Below are positions 1 to 13,395 of a stretch of DNA of 64,000 nucleotides, piece by piece. The position numbers and the translations under genes were made by a program. Numbering within the stretch: the first letter of the stretch is position 1; each line of letters begins with the position of its first letter. This DNA is from Thysanoteuthis rhombus. Its lineage: Eukaryota; Mollusca; Cephalopoda; Oegopsida; Thysanoteuthidae. The notes under the pieces were generated by a model. That model ran no database searches. It was not told where the DNA came from and saw nothing but the letters and a program-made list of their open reading frames with translations. The DNA is taken from positions 8,832,814 through 8,896,813 of the forward strand of contig OY735209.1 in assembly GCA_963457665.1 (NCBI GenBank). The letters run 5' to 3'.

Positions 1-150
1 TGAGTTGCTCTCTCACCCTTTGTTGGATAGTGATCACTAAAAAAATTGAATTAAAAAAAAAATGAAAAGAAGCATGATTGCTGTCTGATATAAATTAAGG
101 GACCAATTTGGCATAAACTTAAATTGTAAATTGACACCCCCATACACACC
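1..150 (+). repeat. family A short inverted-repeat element, truncated by window start
   Basis: Shares the segment CTTTTGTTGG.CAGTGATCACTAA...GGATCAATTT...CATAAACTTA with the copies at 2.3, 4.2 and 62.7 kb. Only the middle part is inside the window. Confidence 0.7.
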
Positions 151-316
151 ACCACCACCATCACTATAACCCTATTTTGGGCAATATTTTTCAAAAAACA
201 AAAAACAACAAAAAAAAAAGGTACTTGGAGATATGTTAAAAAATGTGTCCTGTTTGAATATGGTGAGGACCAATTAGAAATTATGCCCTGAGGGGCTGTG
301 TAAAGACACACTTACT

Positions 317-354
<38 letters not shown>

Positions 355-1371
355 CTCATTGCTATAAGGTAAACAAAAACAAAATTTAAATTTGAATTTT
401 GCTACAGAGTCCTTTTCATTTAATTAATATCTTATTTCTATAAAAAGATTTTCCTTCGTAAAATCCAGATTTTCTGTTCAGTCGTGCGGCTACTGACTTG
501 ATATGGTTAATTTTGGTTATATGGGTTTTAAAAAAATGGTTAGCTATATAAAATGGCTACTACTGTTTAATTTTAGCAATGAAAATGGCTATTTCATTTT
601 TTTTTTTTTTGGATAAAAAAAATTTTTTGTGGCAACATATTGTTAGTGAGGATTAGAGTAAGGGTTGTAAATTGCTCCCTTCTTACCTAGATGAGTTTAT
701 CATTTTCTAACCTTTATAACTGATCAATATACTGTTTAGAAGCATCAGCACAAATTGGTCTTTTGTTTTTAAATTACATAATTAAGATTAACAAGCTTGG
801 GTGTGCTAGGGCCAAACTCCCTTGCCTCATTTAAATCTAAAAGATAAGTAAGACGGAATTCATTTCTTCATACAATATCATTCCAAAACTACGTGTCTCA
901 TTTCAGCTCCTTTAAAAGAGTGAGTTGATTTATCATCATTTTTTTGTGTATGCCACTGTTATTTGTGCCGTCATGATACCACTGGTTTTTGGTGTGATCA
1001 TTGTCATGACATAACAGAAGAAAGTCGAAACACAATAGTTGGATTCTGACAATTAAATTTTAATTCTGTTTCTTTAACTTGAAATATTTTTTTTGGTACA
1101 GTCGCTTTAATTAACTTTTGAGGCGTATATATTTTTTTCTATAAACTTAGTCTTTTTTTCTTCACACAATATGATGAAATAGGATAAAATTCTTTCTTTC
1201 AAATAAATTATACAATTGAAATTCTCCCTCGACTGAAAATGAAAATTGTTTTTCTCATGCAACGATCTCTCCTTTGACAGCCATTTTTATTGCTAAAGTT
1301 GAACAGAAAGAATAAGATCTCTGATAATTTCCATCAATTTTAAAATTTCATAATAATGTTTGTAAAACAGA

Positions 1372-1431
1372 GGTATACCTGTACGTAACCAGCCAGATCG
1401 ACTTGAAAACTGAAGAAACATATGTTGACAT
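1372..1431 (+). repeat. family A fragment (3' end)
   Basis: Carries the family's 3' signature: ACGTA..CAGCCAGAT..ACTTGAAAACTGAAGAAAC.TATGTTGACA. Confidence 0.6.
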
Positions 1432-2271
1432 TTTTATTATTTACTATGTAAGCAATGAAGACTAAGTATTAAGTTCTTCAGGTGGACGAAACATAGCAAA
1501 CAAAAAAACATTAGCTAGGTACAAAGTTTAAGCAACAATTTCTTTGATATCCAAGGAATTAACTTAAAAGGATTTAGTTTTCTAGATCAAAATTAGAAAC
1601 ATCTTTAGAGAAAAAAATTATTACTTTCGATGAGAAAGTTTGCATATAAACATTAAAAAAATAGCCTTATTTTTTTCTCTTTTGAATTTTTTCACGTGTC
1701 TTTCATCTTGGCCCTTAAAAAAAAAAAAAAAGAAAGAAAAAAAGCATCCTGAATATAGGCAGGCCCGTCATTGAGGGGAAAGAGGCAAATGAGGGCCTAG
1801 CCCCTCATGGAAATCACTCGGATCCCCCTGAATTAAATAATTGTAGGGTGCTAATTTTGACGACAAACATTTTTTACAACTTGTTACGGCAGTGTGAAAA
1901 AGCACTAAGCTAGCAGGGACGTACGTGCTTAAAAATCTTTTTGGTTGTTTGGGCCATTTTTAGCAACACTGAGCCCCCCACCTCCCCTGCTCTACTCACT
2001 GTACCCTGGCGATGGGCCTGAATACAAGCAAGCCGTTTAATACTGCTGAATCACACGCCAAAGGAAAATAAACCAGTTTGGGATACTTAATGAAATTCTA
2101 CCCAAGTGACTATAGTTCCTTCCAAGCTGTGTGTGTGTACACAGCTTTTGCAACCAGTGCACACAAAAAAAATAAATGTACTCACAAAAAGTTGGTTACC
2201 TAAAATAATGTAGTAATGGATGATTTGAATAAGTTTTAATCTAACCATTCCCAGTGACTTTAATAACAATA

Positions 2272-2690
2272 AGTCTGGTTGGTCAATCAACAGAAACCAT
2301 CACGTGACCAACTTCTTTTGGCAACATGTCATGTTGGGGATGATCAATTAAAAAATTGGGAAAAGCGGGTGATCAATAAATAAATTTCTGCTCTTGCTTT
2401 CTTGTTGGCCAGTGATCACTAATAAAATTCGAATTTTCAAAAAGCAAGCATGACACAAACTAAAGGATCAGTTTACTATGAACTTATATTGCAAATTGAA
2501 CCCCCATTAAAAATTATTAAGAGGAGAGAATTAGAAAAAAAAAAATTTCTCCAAGACATAAGGAGTAAATGTAGAAATTTTCAGCCCTGTAACTCGATTG
2601 GCATACGATACATACATATCTAGCTAGCCAGGCCAGCTTGAAAACTGAAGAAGACTATGTTGACAATTTCGGTTGATGTCTTTGAATAAT
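2272..2690 (+). mobile_element. family A element, near full length
   Basis: About 420 bp, starting GTCTGGTTGGTCAATCAACA and ending in the ACTGAAGAAGACTATGTTGAC..TTTCGGTTGA region. No coding capacity. Family consensus ends look like inverted repeats (TAGAAACTGTCA at the left, TGACTGTTTCTA at the right of the better copies), so a non-autonomous DNA transposon is the best guess. Confidence 0.7.
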
Positions 2691-3607
2691 CTATGAATTT
2701 ATTGGCATTACTAATTCATTTTGACACATGAAAAATATTCAATAATGATTTATCTAATGGAACAACAAACTGAAAAGAATCCAGAGTATAGAATAAAATC
2801 TCAACTAGTGCAGTCATTCTAGCATTATATTAAAACATAAGTTTTAATAATGATGAGAAAAGGCTGAGCGGTTTCCCTCTGCATGAGCATTCAGTGCACA
2901 CATACTTTTGACACAGGAAATAAATTTGTGCAACATAAGATTTCTGCAGACAATGACCACAAAAATTGAAGAAAACATTGCTTGTGAGTGAAATGGAGAA
3001 AAAAACCAAGAGTTCCTTGAAGGATAGCAACAAAGAAAAACAAAACCGACTGCTTCAGAGTCTAAGTCCAAACTGACAGAAGCTTATAATTCTTAGAAAC
3101 ATTTCAACTTTGATAAAAACATTTTTCCTTTATCTCTTTGAATTTGACCATGGTAGGGGACTTACTAAAACAGCATCTAGATATTTTTCTAGATAAATGG
3201 CATGAAAATCTAGATAATTCTAGTTATAACCATAGAAGGGGACTTGATAAAATAGTATCTAGATATTTTTTAGCTAATTCTAAACCTGATTCAAGGCAAT
3301 TAAAATATTTACTGTAAACTGGCATCCATACCTTTCTATTTTCCCTTTCTTTCTTCCATTGATGATATAGAATAGAATCTGACCCTCTTTAGTCTTCACC
3401 CAATCCATCATTTTAAACTTTTCACTTTTTAGACTTGACCAGAAGTCTGAAATAGTTGTCAGGTGAGGAAAATAAAGTCAACTCAAAAGGAGTCGGGCAA
3501 AAAGTAAATGTTTGTCAAGAGAAAGTAGACAGAGAAATCTGAGGTTACACACGGTGAGGGAATAGGTAGGAATTAGAAATATTGTAAACGTAGAACAGAA
3601 TTAGGAG

Positions 3608-3860
3608 GTGCTGGGCGGTACATGGGTGTTAGCTGAAAAAATTGCCAAGACTGAAACTCAATGTTGCCAATTCAGAAAATATTTTCACCGTAGTTTGACT
3701 GCCAAAAATGTTGAATGGAAGAAAAATAGCCAAAAAGATGCTAACATGGTCAATAAGTTCAAGTACTTCCACACTAATTTAGCATTTTTTGCATAGCCAG
3801 ATTTTTCTTCTGTCAAAGGTGGAATTCCGTCTAAAGACGGAGACGTAATATCCATGGTGA
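3608..3860 (+). repeat. family D repeat copy
   Basis: GGGTGTTAGCTGAAAA.ATTGCCAA...TTTGACTGCCAAAAA...CAAAAAGATGCTAA...AATTCCGTCTAAAGACGGAGA. The same order of blocks recurs at 61,788-62,020 and partly at 42,370-42,560. Family unknown. Confidence 0.65.
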
Positions 3861-3869
3861 TCTAGCAGT

Positions 3870-4187
3870 TACAGGCATGGAAGATGAAATCAGCCTTGGA
3901 TGATTCTGTTCCCTTAGTGCTGATGCTCTTGGGAAAGGCATGAATCCACTTCTACCACTACTACAGGTAAATAGAAGGGCAGTTTGGGTCCTTAGCATTG
4001 TAAGACAGCCCAACTTAGACCCAGGTAAAGGAAGAGGGTTGGCCTGGTCAAAGCAACTCCACTCCGTAAACCCTACATTCTACATAAATAGTATCACACC
4101 AGTGATTGTCCGCTGGTGGTTGGGTTATGGCTCTATGCTCTACAAAATGTCTATAGGAATGAAACCAAACAAAAAAAAAACAAAAAA
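3870..4187 (+). repeat. family E repeat copy
   Basis: Contains CTTGGGAAAGGCATGAATCC, a GGTAAATAGAAGGGCAG block and GGCTCTATGCTCTACAAAAT. Matches 20,930-21,170 on the same strand and 59,345-59,590 in reverse. SINE-like in size, no internal Pol III promoter recognised. Confidence 0.65.
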
Positions 4188-4189
4188 CA

Positions 4190-4605
4190 GGTCTTGAGTC
4201 ACTCAATAGAAACTGCCATGTGATCATCTTTTCATACCATGCAGTGTCGTGGGTAATCAATTAGAAAAGTTGGAAAAGGGGTGATCAATGAATAAATTAC
4301 TTTTCTCGCCTTTTGTTAGGCAGTAATCACTAAAAAAGCCTGAATTTTCAAAAAAAAAAACAACAAAAAAAACAAGAGGACACAAAATGAGGGATCAATT
4401 TACCATAAGCTTACATTACAAACTGAACCCTATTTAAAATTAATGAGAAGATATTTTTTTCTTGGAATAAGGAGTAAATACTTGAATTTTCAGCCCTGTA
4501 GCTCCATTGGTATGCCTGTAAATATCACACATACAAACATAACTAGCCGCAACAACTTGAAAACTGAAGAAACCTATTTTAACAGTTTGGGAATGGATAA
4601 AGATC
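4190..4605 (+). mobile_element. family A element
   Basis: Starts GTCTTGAGTCACTCAATAGA, ends near AACTTGAAAACTGAAGAAAC. It lies immediately after the family E copy. Confidence 0.7.
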
Positions 4606-4609
4606 GATG

Positions 4610-5920
4610 GATAGGCAGTTTATTTGGTAAATTTTGAGAAATTAATTAAATTAAAGGAAAAACGTCATATCTTCAGAGGTGCATCTTCAAAACATCTACC
4701 TATATAGTGAACAACATGACTTTTTCTGTCTCTAACAATGAACTCTTCCATTTGAATGAAACAATTTTGATGTGAAAAACAATTAATACCGACCAATTGA
4801 AGCGATGGACTTATCACTTGAACAAGTTCAGTCAGTTATTTTTTTTTTTTTTTTCGAACAGCTTTACAATCAAAGGGAGACAACTCATTTTTTTTACTCC
4901 AGGTGATAAAATCACAAATCGAAATAATGTAATATGAAGTTTTCATTTTATTCCAAGTCACCTCAGCCAAGTATGACATCAAAATAGAATGAAGATCTAA
5001 TGCCGTAGCAGACCAACATGGTGAGTGCCTGAAAATTTTTCATATAGTTTCTCGGTAATTTTTTTATTATGTTCAAACGATACTTCAAAAATTTCAGTGA
5101 ATTTCAATGAAATTTTATATAATTGTCCTCCAATTGGATAAGGAAAAGTTGTTTGACTTGAGGGTCGGGTCCAGGAATATTTCTTTGATTGAGAGATATT
5201 GTTGTTTTCTTTTTTCCTACATTTTTGTAGATGATCATGATTATCCACGTTATATCTCCGAAAGTTCTCAATCAATTTCTATGAAAATTTGTTGAAGCAT
5301 GAACAATAGTCTATGGAAGAAGTGCCTGAATTTTAAGTAAAAAAAATTTCCATGGTACCCATACTTATTTTCTCCATACTATCTCACTAAGTAAGAACTG
5401 ACAAATTGAAAAGTAAAAATGAATAGAATTGTTAGTAAATGTAGGCTTATGCGATCACATTCAATAATATAGGAGAATCATGATAAACAATGGTATTGGT
5501 ACAAAAAGATCACCAACATTCTAGATATCCTGGAGAGAGTGCATGTTCTGGAAGGAGGGTAGGGGTGACACCAACCGTAGACCCACCACTGCTCGTATAA
5601 TGCTGTTTTACAGCCAAATGCTTGAAGGATAAAGTGCAAAATCTTTGGTAGCGATATGGGAATGCTTAATGGAAAGACAAACGCTATAAAGAGATGGATA
5701 TGAATCAAGCTTGAAGCAGGCGCTAGAGATCTGGAATTAGGACGCTAATAGATTGGCAGGGAAAAATGAAGCCAGTTAAAAATTGGAACTAAAAGACTTC
5801 AGATCCTAAATGTAGATTACAAGCAATTAAGAGGAAGAGGGAACAAAGACAAAAGAGCAGCAGAGTTAGCACAAAATAACTGAATCATGATAATGTTAGA
5901 ATATACTTATAAAAAAAAAA
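4610..5920. other. no gene recognised
   Basis: AT-rich sequence with a poly-T run (about 4,838-4,854). Short ORFs on both strands have no recognisable domain. 5,700-5,880 has a few lysine-rich codon runs that could be worn non-LTR sequence, but this is not supportable by eye. Confidence 0.5.
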
Positions 5921-5924
5921 ATTG

Positions 5925-6395
5925 CAGGTTTATTTATACATGGATTGGCTCTAAGGAGCCTAAAGTTATTTTAGTAGGCAATTTCTTCTTAATCATTCAA
6001 GTATCATAATTTTAAGGTTTTTTCTAAGTCTCAAGTCAACTCAAGCTGTTTTGAAAGGTTATAGGACGTAAAGTCTCAAGTATAGCATTCAACAAACATT
6101 CTTTTAGTCACACGGACTCATTTTTTCATTTATTTTTCTAACGATCAACATTTCTGTGATGTATTCTTCGTTGTCATGACAACTGACAGTCATATTTTAC
6201 AACCCTTTTGTAGTTTTATTGGTTCTGTCAATGTATTTCACATGGACCAATCCATTATAACAGGACCAGACAGACACTTATACAACCAAACAAACATACT
6301 AATTTGCATATACGGCTTCTATACATCACAATTATTCATTCTGAATTTTGAAATAAATTTATTTTACATCTATCAGTAAAAACTTACATTAACAT
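5925..6395 (+). repeat. family C repeat copy
   Basis: Blocks ATTTATACATGGATTGGC, AATCATTCAAGTATCATAAT, ATTTCTGTGATGTATTCTTC, ATTTCACATGGACCAATCC and CATACTAATTTGCATATACG recur in order at 40,085-40,490 and 63,580-64,000. Non-coding, about 470 bp. Confidence 0.75.
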
Positions 6396-6562
6396 ACTTA
6401 TATAATGGATTTATTTGGGGCTGATTTTGTTTTTGCCACTCCAAGGAACGCGTCCCCAGTGTATGAAATGAGGGCATCGGAACTTTTAATGATTTTCTTC
6501 TTTTTCCTCTTCAATACTAAGTAACAGTAACCAGCTTGTTGGAAATAGTAACTAAATAATTG

Positions 6563-6716
6563 CAATAATCGTTACCTTTCCGGTTTTAAAATGGCCACCA
6601 TTCCAGAGGGTTAAGATTAGGATTTGTATTTTTAGGCTCAAGGTTAGTTCGTCATCAGAGTCTAGTTATTCTGAAATGGCCACCATTTTGAAGCAGAAAA
6701 GGTAATAGTTACCATT
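6563..6716. mobile_element. small palindromic MITE
   Basis: About 44-bp arms: GTTACC...TTTAAAATGGCCACCATT at the left pairs with AATGGCCACCATTTTGAAG...GGTAATAGTTACC at the right, with a spacer of about 65 bp. Non-coding. Confidence 0.65.
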
Positions 6717-7316
6717 GTTGCTTTTATAGCTAAATTAATTTGTCAGTAATGCAAAATCAGTATTTACCCACCACTCCATAAGGTCGAGTCTAGTATTGGA
6801 GGGGGGAGGCTCTCACGTGGGTGGGTAATTCAAGATAATGTCTAGTTCCCATTTTGGGATGGTATAAGCATCAGGCTATGAACATGACCCTACTACCCCC
6901 TTAAGTGCAATGGGGGTAGAGGTGTCATGGCACCCTGGAACAAGACATTCAATTTTTTTTTTTTTTTTCTGGTTTTCAGCCGAAACAAAATGTATTATGA
7001 ATATATCCTCATTTTTCTGGAGCAAAAAGTTTATCAAAATTTGTAGACCAGTATTATCGGTTTGATGCAAATATTATAAAAACGGTGTGACAAACGAATG
7101 AAGTAATAACTGTCACACTGAAACAATATGAAGACAAAATGTTTGGGAGGTAAACAACTATTTACAGATTATATTACATAAGTAACATTAGTGAACCAAA
7201 CAGTAACAAATCAAAACAGGATATTCAGTTTTGATAACAATTCTCTATAGTAAGATTGTCAATGTTTCTTTTTTTCATAATTTAGTAGTGATACTGATTA
7301 TCATAACAGGTTAATG

Positions 7317-7771
7317 CAGTGGTCGCCAAGCTGGGTGATACTGCCCACTAATGGACAATGTAAGCTTTTAAGCGGTTGATAGACCCATTATGGGGTTGCA
7401 AGGTCACGTATCATGTCTGTCTTACTTCCGCCACACAAACACTGAAAGTCAATGTGTGTGATTTTCAAGTCAAATAACTTATGACAAGGAACAGAGGCTT
7501 TTATTTTCATCATTATCTTAATATGTGATAAATGTGTTGTATACTTTGTTATTGGAGCATTTATACAAGTCTTTGTAGCTTGTAAACTTGTCCAGTTGGA
7601 TGGAAATTAAATCTATGCAATTTCAGCCATTTTGACAAATCTTATCACTTTTGCCATTCAAAATAGCTGTTAAGTTGCTAACTGGATTTAAAATATTAGT
7701 GGGTGGTACAAAAATTTTACCCCCACAAAAGACGCAAAAGAGGTTAGGCATAAGAGAGTAAGCGACCACTG
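7317..7771. mobile_element. hAT-like non-autonomous element
   Basis: Ends are inverted: CAGTGGTCGC at the left, GCGACCACTG at the right. The 8 bp outside each end both begin GGTT, a partly eroded target duplication. No transposase reading frame inside. hAT assignment rests on the CAGTGG termini and 8-bp duplication habit of that superfamily. Confidence 0.7.
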
Positions 7772-8479
7772 GGTTGTGTAAGAATTATGATTATTATCAG
7801 TAGTATATAAAGTATAATGCAATGATACAAAGCCAATTGGATTTCTGTGAAAATGGGGATGTCTATGAATATCATTTCAAAAATAGCATCTTTGAAATGA
7901 TATCTGATCAAGTCAATTAAATTGTCTTGAAAAGTGAACCATTATTGTAAAATCTGGTCACTCAAACATTAAATAGATTAAAGTTCATAAAATGGAGGGC
8001 ATTGTCTATAATATGCTTATACAAAACTGGGATAACACAAGATATTGTTAGAGGATATGCAAAAAGGTTATGGCAGCATGAAAAAAATTAAAAAAAGCAC
8101 CTGACTTTTGCTTCATTAGTTTTTTTTTTAATTTTTCATCACAAGTAGTGACCCCTGTCTTGACATTTAACACAAGAAACATCAGAATTTTTACTGACCG
8201 AATAAGACAGGCAGCAGCCATTTTTTTTTTTTACTATTGTAATAAATTTTAGCATTTTTCTCTGTACTTCAGGAAAAACTAGATCAATAAGTGGCTTCTC
8301 CATTCCAACATGATATAAATTTGTCATTGATGGTGGATTTTTTAAAAAGGGGTACTTTTATAAGTTTAAGTGATGTAAATTTCCATTTAAAATCTAAATT
8401 ACATTGTGTAAATAAATCAATCTCTAAATATTTCAACTCTTTAATTCATATTTAAACAAAAAAAAAAATGGAATGTTAT

Positions 8480-8640
8480 GAAGGGGAATAACTCCAGATT
8501 AAAGTTATTTCCCTCCCACCAAAATGTAATTGAAAAAAATTCTAATTCTATTCACAGAAGAGCTCCATTATTTTTTTAAAATTCTATCTATAGTCAATTA
8601 GGGATGGTACTGAGTGGTCTATGAACTCAAATGTTAAGGG
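8480..8640 (+). repeat. family F repeat copy
   Basis: GGGGAATAACTCCAGATTAAAGTTA, TCACAGAAGAG.TCC and a GGTACTGAGTGGTCTATGAA block match 56,940-57,075. Partial repeat, class unknown. Confidence 0.55.
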
Positions 8641-8664
8641 TTGTCTTATAACACCAGCTTTGCA

Positions 8665-9144
8665 CAGGGGTGACCAAACCATGGCTTGAAATACGTTGAC
8701 AGGTAATATAAGAAAAAAAGTTTTTAAAAAATGAATTTAAAGCTTTATAATTATTTACCGGGTACAAACTGCGAACGCACCGTATTAAAGTGTGAGTTTA
8801 ATGTTTAAGGTTAGAAAAAAATATCAAACTGTATTGAATCGTATTGCCGGATTTGATATAGATAAAACAATCATCAGTCAAAATTTGGAAACTATTTGGT
8901 ATGTATGTATAATTACTTGGTGACCAGTGTAACAAAATACAACATAACGTACTAAAAAAAACCACATTCATTATTATGGATAATTGTGTGTAGATATTTG
9001 TTAATTTTTATATTATATCTTTTTTTTGTGACAAAATGTATGTAGCTATAAAAAAAATCTACGTAAATTTCGTTTGTCTTGTAGCTCTGAAACATCTGAA
9101 GTTCATAGGATGTGACTTACATTAAGCAAGTTTGGCCAACCCTG
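8665..9144. mobile_element. hAT-like non-autonomous element
   Basis: Left end CAGGGGTGACCAAAC, right end GTTTGGCCAACCCTG: imperfect inverted repeats, 480 bp apart. No coding capacity. Flanking 8-mers are no longer alike. Confidence 0.55.
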
Positions 9145-9149
9145 GCCAA

Positions 9150-10390
9150 TAAGGTATATTTAGCTACTCACAATAAGTTTGTTTTTTTTTGTTTTTGGCA
9201 TTTAGCAATCTTATGTTTATTAGTTTGATCCACAAGTGTTGACAATGGCACAAGGTTATAAAGGCCCTTGTTTTAACTAAAATAAATGGTTTATTAGGAA
9301 AAAATATCAACTGAAAATCATGTGTTACCATTTCTAAGATGTAATTGAATCAAATTCATACTATCAAATGAGATAGACCCACAAAACTTTTCAAGTCTTC
9401 AACATCCTATTTAATTAATATTTTTAAAATGTGTTAAAAGTTTTTCTTGTCCTTGTTAGAAAGATAAAAGTCCAAGTTATTGTAAATAGATTTTTCAATA
9501 ATTAAAATGTGGACCTGAACTTATAAAAATGAATGTTTACTTTTTGCATGTTTAAAAATTTCAATGTTTTAAAATAGATTAGACAGACCCAAGGAAATTT
9601 TTAAATCTCTGACATCTTGACATATTAATATGATTCAATTAAATCAGAAAAATGTTAATACATGATTTTCAGACAATATTTATTTTCTTATTAATCTATT
9701 TATTTTTGTTGGGCCATTTTTTCCCGGACCATCATTACCTAATTTCACATTTACATTTCAGCAAATCAATTATACTATTTCATTGAAGTAGTTTATTGCC
9801 AACAGAATGTAACCATATTAACTATAACAATATACAAAGGCAAAGGAAACTAATACATCTGTTATTATTGTTGGTTACTTTTGCTATTAATCTATATTCC
9901 TGTGGTTTTCGACTATCGTAACTTAATTTTCAGGCTTAAGACTTATGGAGAAGGGATAATGAATGAATGGCAGCTGTACTGAATGTTGTGTCTTTTTTTT
10001 CTCCCATTCAAGCATAAGCACCCTCTTCCATTCTAAACTCTGTTCATTGCATTGCGAGGGTGGGTGGTTGGTTTGGCTTCAGGAGAGGAGAAAGGATTTC
10101 AAACAAAGTTGATGAATCTAAATTCATAGAAACACTTGTGTATTAGATATTTACAACTGTCATTGGGCTAAGTAACTTTAAGTATTATCACAGGTGTCAA
10201 TAAAATGTAATGTACTTTAAATGTTATCAAATCAAATTAAATTAAATGTATTTAATTGAATGTATGTAATTAAATGTGTGTAATTGAATGTACTTTAATG
10301 TTTAATTTGTTGGAGGTTATTCAAATGAGTTTATTGTATAAAAAAAAAAGAAAAGAAAAAGTCATTTATTCTCAGGAAAAAAGAAAAAAG
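9150..10390. other. AT-rich DNA without recognisable features
   Basis: Poly-T/A runs and a short ATGTAATTGAATGTA-type tandem near 10,205-10,300. No coding signal on either strand. Confidence 0.5.
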
Positions 10391-10397
10391 AAAAAAA

Positions 10398-11289
10398 GTA
10401 GTCCCCAACTTACAGCTTCCTCATTTATGACTATCCATACATATGACCGAAATACGTGGATATAAAAAGTTCATGTAAATATAAAAGTTACACTCCTAAA
10501 TTAAAAAATATAAGTAAATATAAAAATTTTCTTGGTCATATGTATGTATAAGAGCTGATTAAAGTGCAAGAGAGTATATAAATTATAATCGTACATTAAA
10601 AAAAAAAAAAAAAAAAAAAATACATACATACATACTATGTAATTACCATTAATACATATTACTCTTGGTCGTACCTATGTTGTATATATTTTTTCAAAAT
10701 TTTATAAAACAATATTTTACTTATGGAACACAATGATAGAGCGGGATGGATTAAATTTTAAAAAAAAGAATGCTGCATATTATACATATTTTTCAAACAT
10801 CGTTTTGCTGAACATTTTTCTTTTAAATTTTTTTTTTTTTTTTTTACTTATTTTTCATTTAAAAAAAACGATTAGATATTTGTTTTCTATCTATTTTTTG
10901 AATTTGTAGGTGAATAAAAGTTAGATGTTCTTTTTGTTTTTTTTTTTTTTTTTTTAAATTTGTGAGTCCAGTGTTGACATCATCTAGATAGTTTTTTTTT
11001 TTAAATTTTTTTCTATGATTTAAAGTCCAGTGTTGTCAATTTAGATCTTTTTAAAAAAATTTTCCGAACACGAGAGTGACCACAAGAATAGAAAAATTGA
11101 AAAATTCCATCTAAATTGGCAAAACTGAATAAAAGAGAAAAAGGTGACAGTGCACAATTTTTTTTTTTTTTTTCCACAGTAAAGCATTGCATACAAACAC
11201 TTCAGAAAGAAATCTGTCCGACTGACAACCGTTTCAAGATATGACCTGCCAGTCGGAATGAAACCCAGTCATGGGTCGGGGACTACTTG
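10398..11289. mobile_element. pogo/Tigger-like DNA transposon remnant
   Basis: Left AGTAGTCCCCAACTTACAG, right ATGGGTCGGGGACTACTTG followed by TA. The AGTAGTCCCC..CTTA terminus resembles pogo/Tigger elements of other animals. Interior is A/T runs with no transposase frame. Confidence 0.6.
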
Positions 11290-11432
11290 TATCAGCGACT
11301 GCAAGCAAGAATTGAATAAATTTATTCATGTTTTTAAAATACTAATCACTGGAGATTTCCATGGTGGTAAGAAAAAAGATTCACACAAAGATATACTATG
11401 TCTATAGTTGCAATACTAATAAGAGTTAATCC

Positions 11433-11640
11433 CAGGGTTGCCAGATTAGACTGGAAGGGGAGATAATCCAGGCTTTACCTCAGAAAATTATCCAAGACAG
11501 GTATTGGAATCAGCATCAAGAGGCTGATATTAAACCTCTGTTTCCAGACTAACTTGATATCCAAATTCAAAACAATTCTTATGCTTGTTTTGGATAATTC
11601 TCCAAGATATAGCTTGGATTATCTCCCCTTTTGGCTCATT
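11433..11640. mobile_element. foldback MITE of about 205 bp
   Basis: 46-bp arms at 11,449-11,494 and 11,592-11,637, both containing AGGGGAGATAATCCA in opposite orientation, followed by AATTATCC. Starts CAGGGTTGCC, a hAT-type terminus. Confidence 0.7.
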
Positions 11641-11739
11641 TCTGACGAGATATACTGAGTAAAAGCTGATGAATTACTGTAACTAAATTATGCAAAAGCA
11701 AACATTGAGATATTCATTTCTTGGGTGCAATCCCTAACC

Positions 11740-12229
11740 CAGTGGTTCTCAAACTGTGTGCTGCGGCAAAGTATTTGCTGCAACAATCTCTCCTAGTGTG
11801 CCACATGAATTTTTCCAAATATGCAAACATGTATTTCAAGCCTTGAACGTGTCCATTACGGGTATCGTGTTTGTCCAGCTTCCACCATCTTGCAGTTTTG
11901 TCACTAATTCTCATGAGATCCCAAACTCTTTAAAAAAGGATGAAAGAGGAAATAAGGGTGTTACGAGCATGTATATCAGTACGCTGATGAAAGAATTTTG
12001 CTCATTGACTACGGATATGTTTTTGTGCAATACACTTCATCTAAAGTACGTAGTCTTTGTTACTACTTTGAAGTACATAGTACTCTTATTTCTTCAAAGT
12101 TTACTGCTAGGTGGAAGCAGGATGGCGAACAAACAGTAAAGCATGTGTTCATGTTTTAATGGAGTAAAGAGTTGGTGTGCTGCGTATTTATTAGTGTGAC
12201 AGTCTTGCAATGAAGTCTGAGAACCACTG
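11740..12229. mobile_element. hAT-like (Charlie-type ends) non-autonomous element
   Basis: Left CAGTGGTTCTCAAACTGTG, right TGAGAACCACTG. The flanking octamers CCCTAACC and CTTCAATC differ only by C/T transitions, consistent with a decayed 8-bp target duplication. A 127-codon open frame inside shows no transposase similarity and is judged fortuitous. Confidence 0.8.
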
Positions 12230-12239
12230 CTTCAATCAT

Positions 12240-13380
12240 ATAAATCCAAATTTATCGTGAACAAGATTATACTTTTGTTTTCTTATGAACCATATGAATT
12301 TCTGAATATATTGATTATAGAATAGAGACCCCCAAGCAAATGCAGTCAGTCTTCTTAATAAGCATTTCACATAGATGCAACTAATGCTTCACATTCAATT
12401 GAAAAATAAGATCTTCTCAAACTCTCCCATAAAGATCATAAAAATTTGCTTTGTGAAATTAAAAACTAAAGTGCAGGACGTTGACCAATTTAAAATACCA
12501 GGCTTGCGATTGATTTTCATCTGTTTTAAAGGTCACTTGTGTCAGAAGACAATGTATGTTTTCAACCAAAAACTCAAGCATATCATTTCTTACTGCTCTT
12601 TTTAAAAAAAAACTATTATTATACAAATCCTAACGAGGAATAAGTTTACATAAGCTGTTTAATTATATAAAAAAATTGTATAATAAAGTATAGCTAAAGC
12701 ATATACAGATAAAGTAGATCTAATCACTTATAGATAGTTATTTGCCTATTAGTATACAAGTCACTGAAACGCAGATATACAATCATGGCTTGGCTTCACA
12801 AACAAAGAATTTGGAGGGACCTCCACATCACTTGCAGGCCTTCAGATGAGTCTGCAATGAAGGTCATGAAGTAGACTTGTGGGTGCACTAATCAAGTTTC
12901 AAGGGGAAATGCCATGTATTAAAGTAAAATATGAATGTATATTTTTTTTTCCTCTTTTTTTTTTAACATACATTCAGAAGCACAACATGAATGAATATTC
13001 TAAAAAGAAAAGATTAATCAATCTTCAGTTGGATTCAAAGGTGGATCGATAGTACCACAATTTGGTACATTATCTGCACTATGTTAATCAGTTAAAAAGG
13101 GGCGAGAATCAAGGAATGTGAAGTACTAAGACCGGCAAAATACTAGACTACAAAAAAAAAAAATCAATTTTTACTCCCCGTAAGATAGGTATACCTTGGA
13201 GGCACCTTGTTAAGAAATGATATAAAACTTGAGAACATGACTTTTAAAACTTTTTGAGGCCCCCTGCAGATTGCGAGACCCTAGACTGTAGCTTATTCAG
13301 CTTATGCTTAAATCAAACACGGTATGCTGCTGAGAATTTATTCTCCATTGTTTCTTTTATCAAATCAAAATTAAATATCT
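12240..13380. other. no gene recognised
   Basis: AT-rich 3' flank, a poly-T/C tract near 12,940-12,964, no convincing coding or repeat match. Confidence 0.45.
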
Positions 13381-13395
13381 GTACCTCACATAGAT

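Noticed and set aside
11756-12139. 127-codon + strand open frame
   Set aside because: Lies wholly inside the hAT-like element between its terminal repeats, and has no transposase or other domain resemblance.
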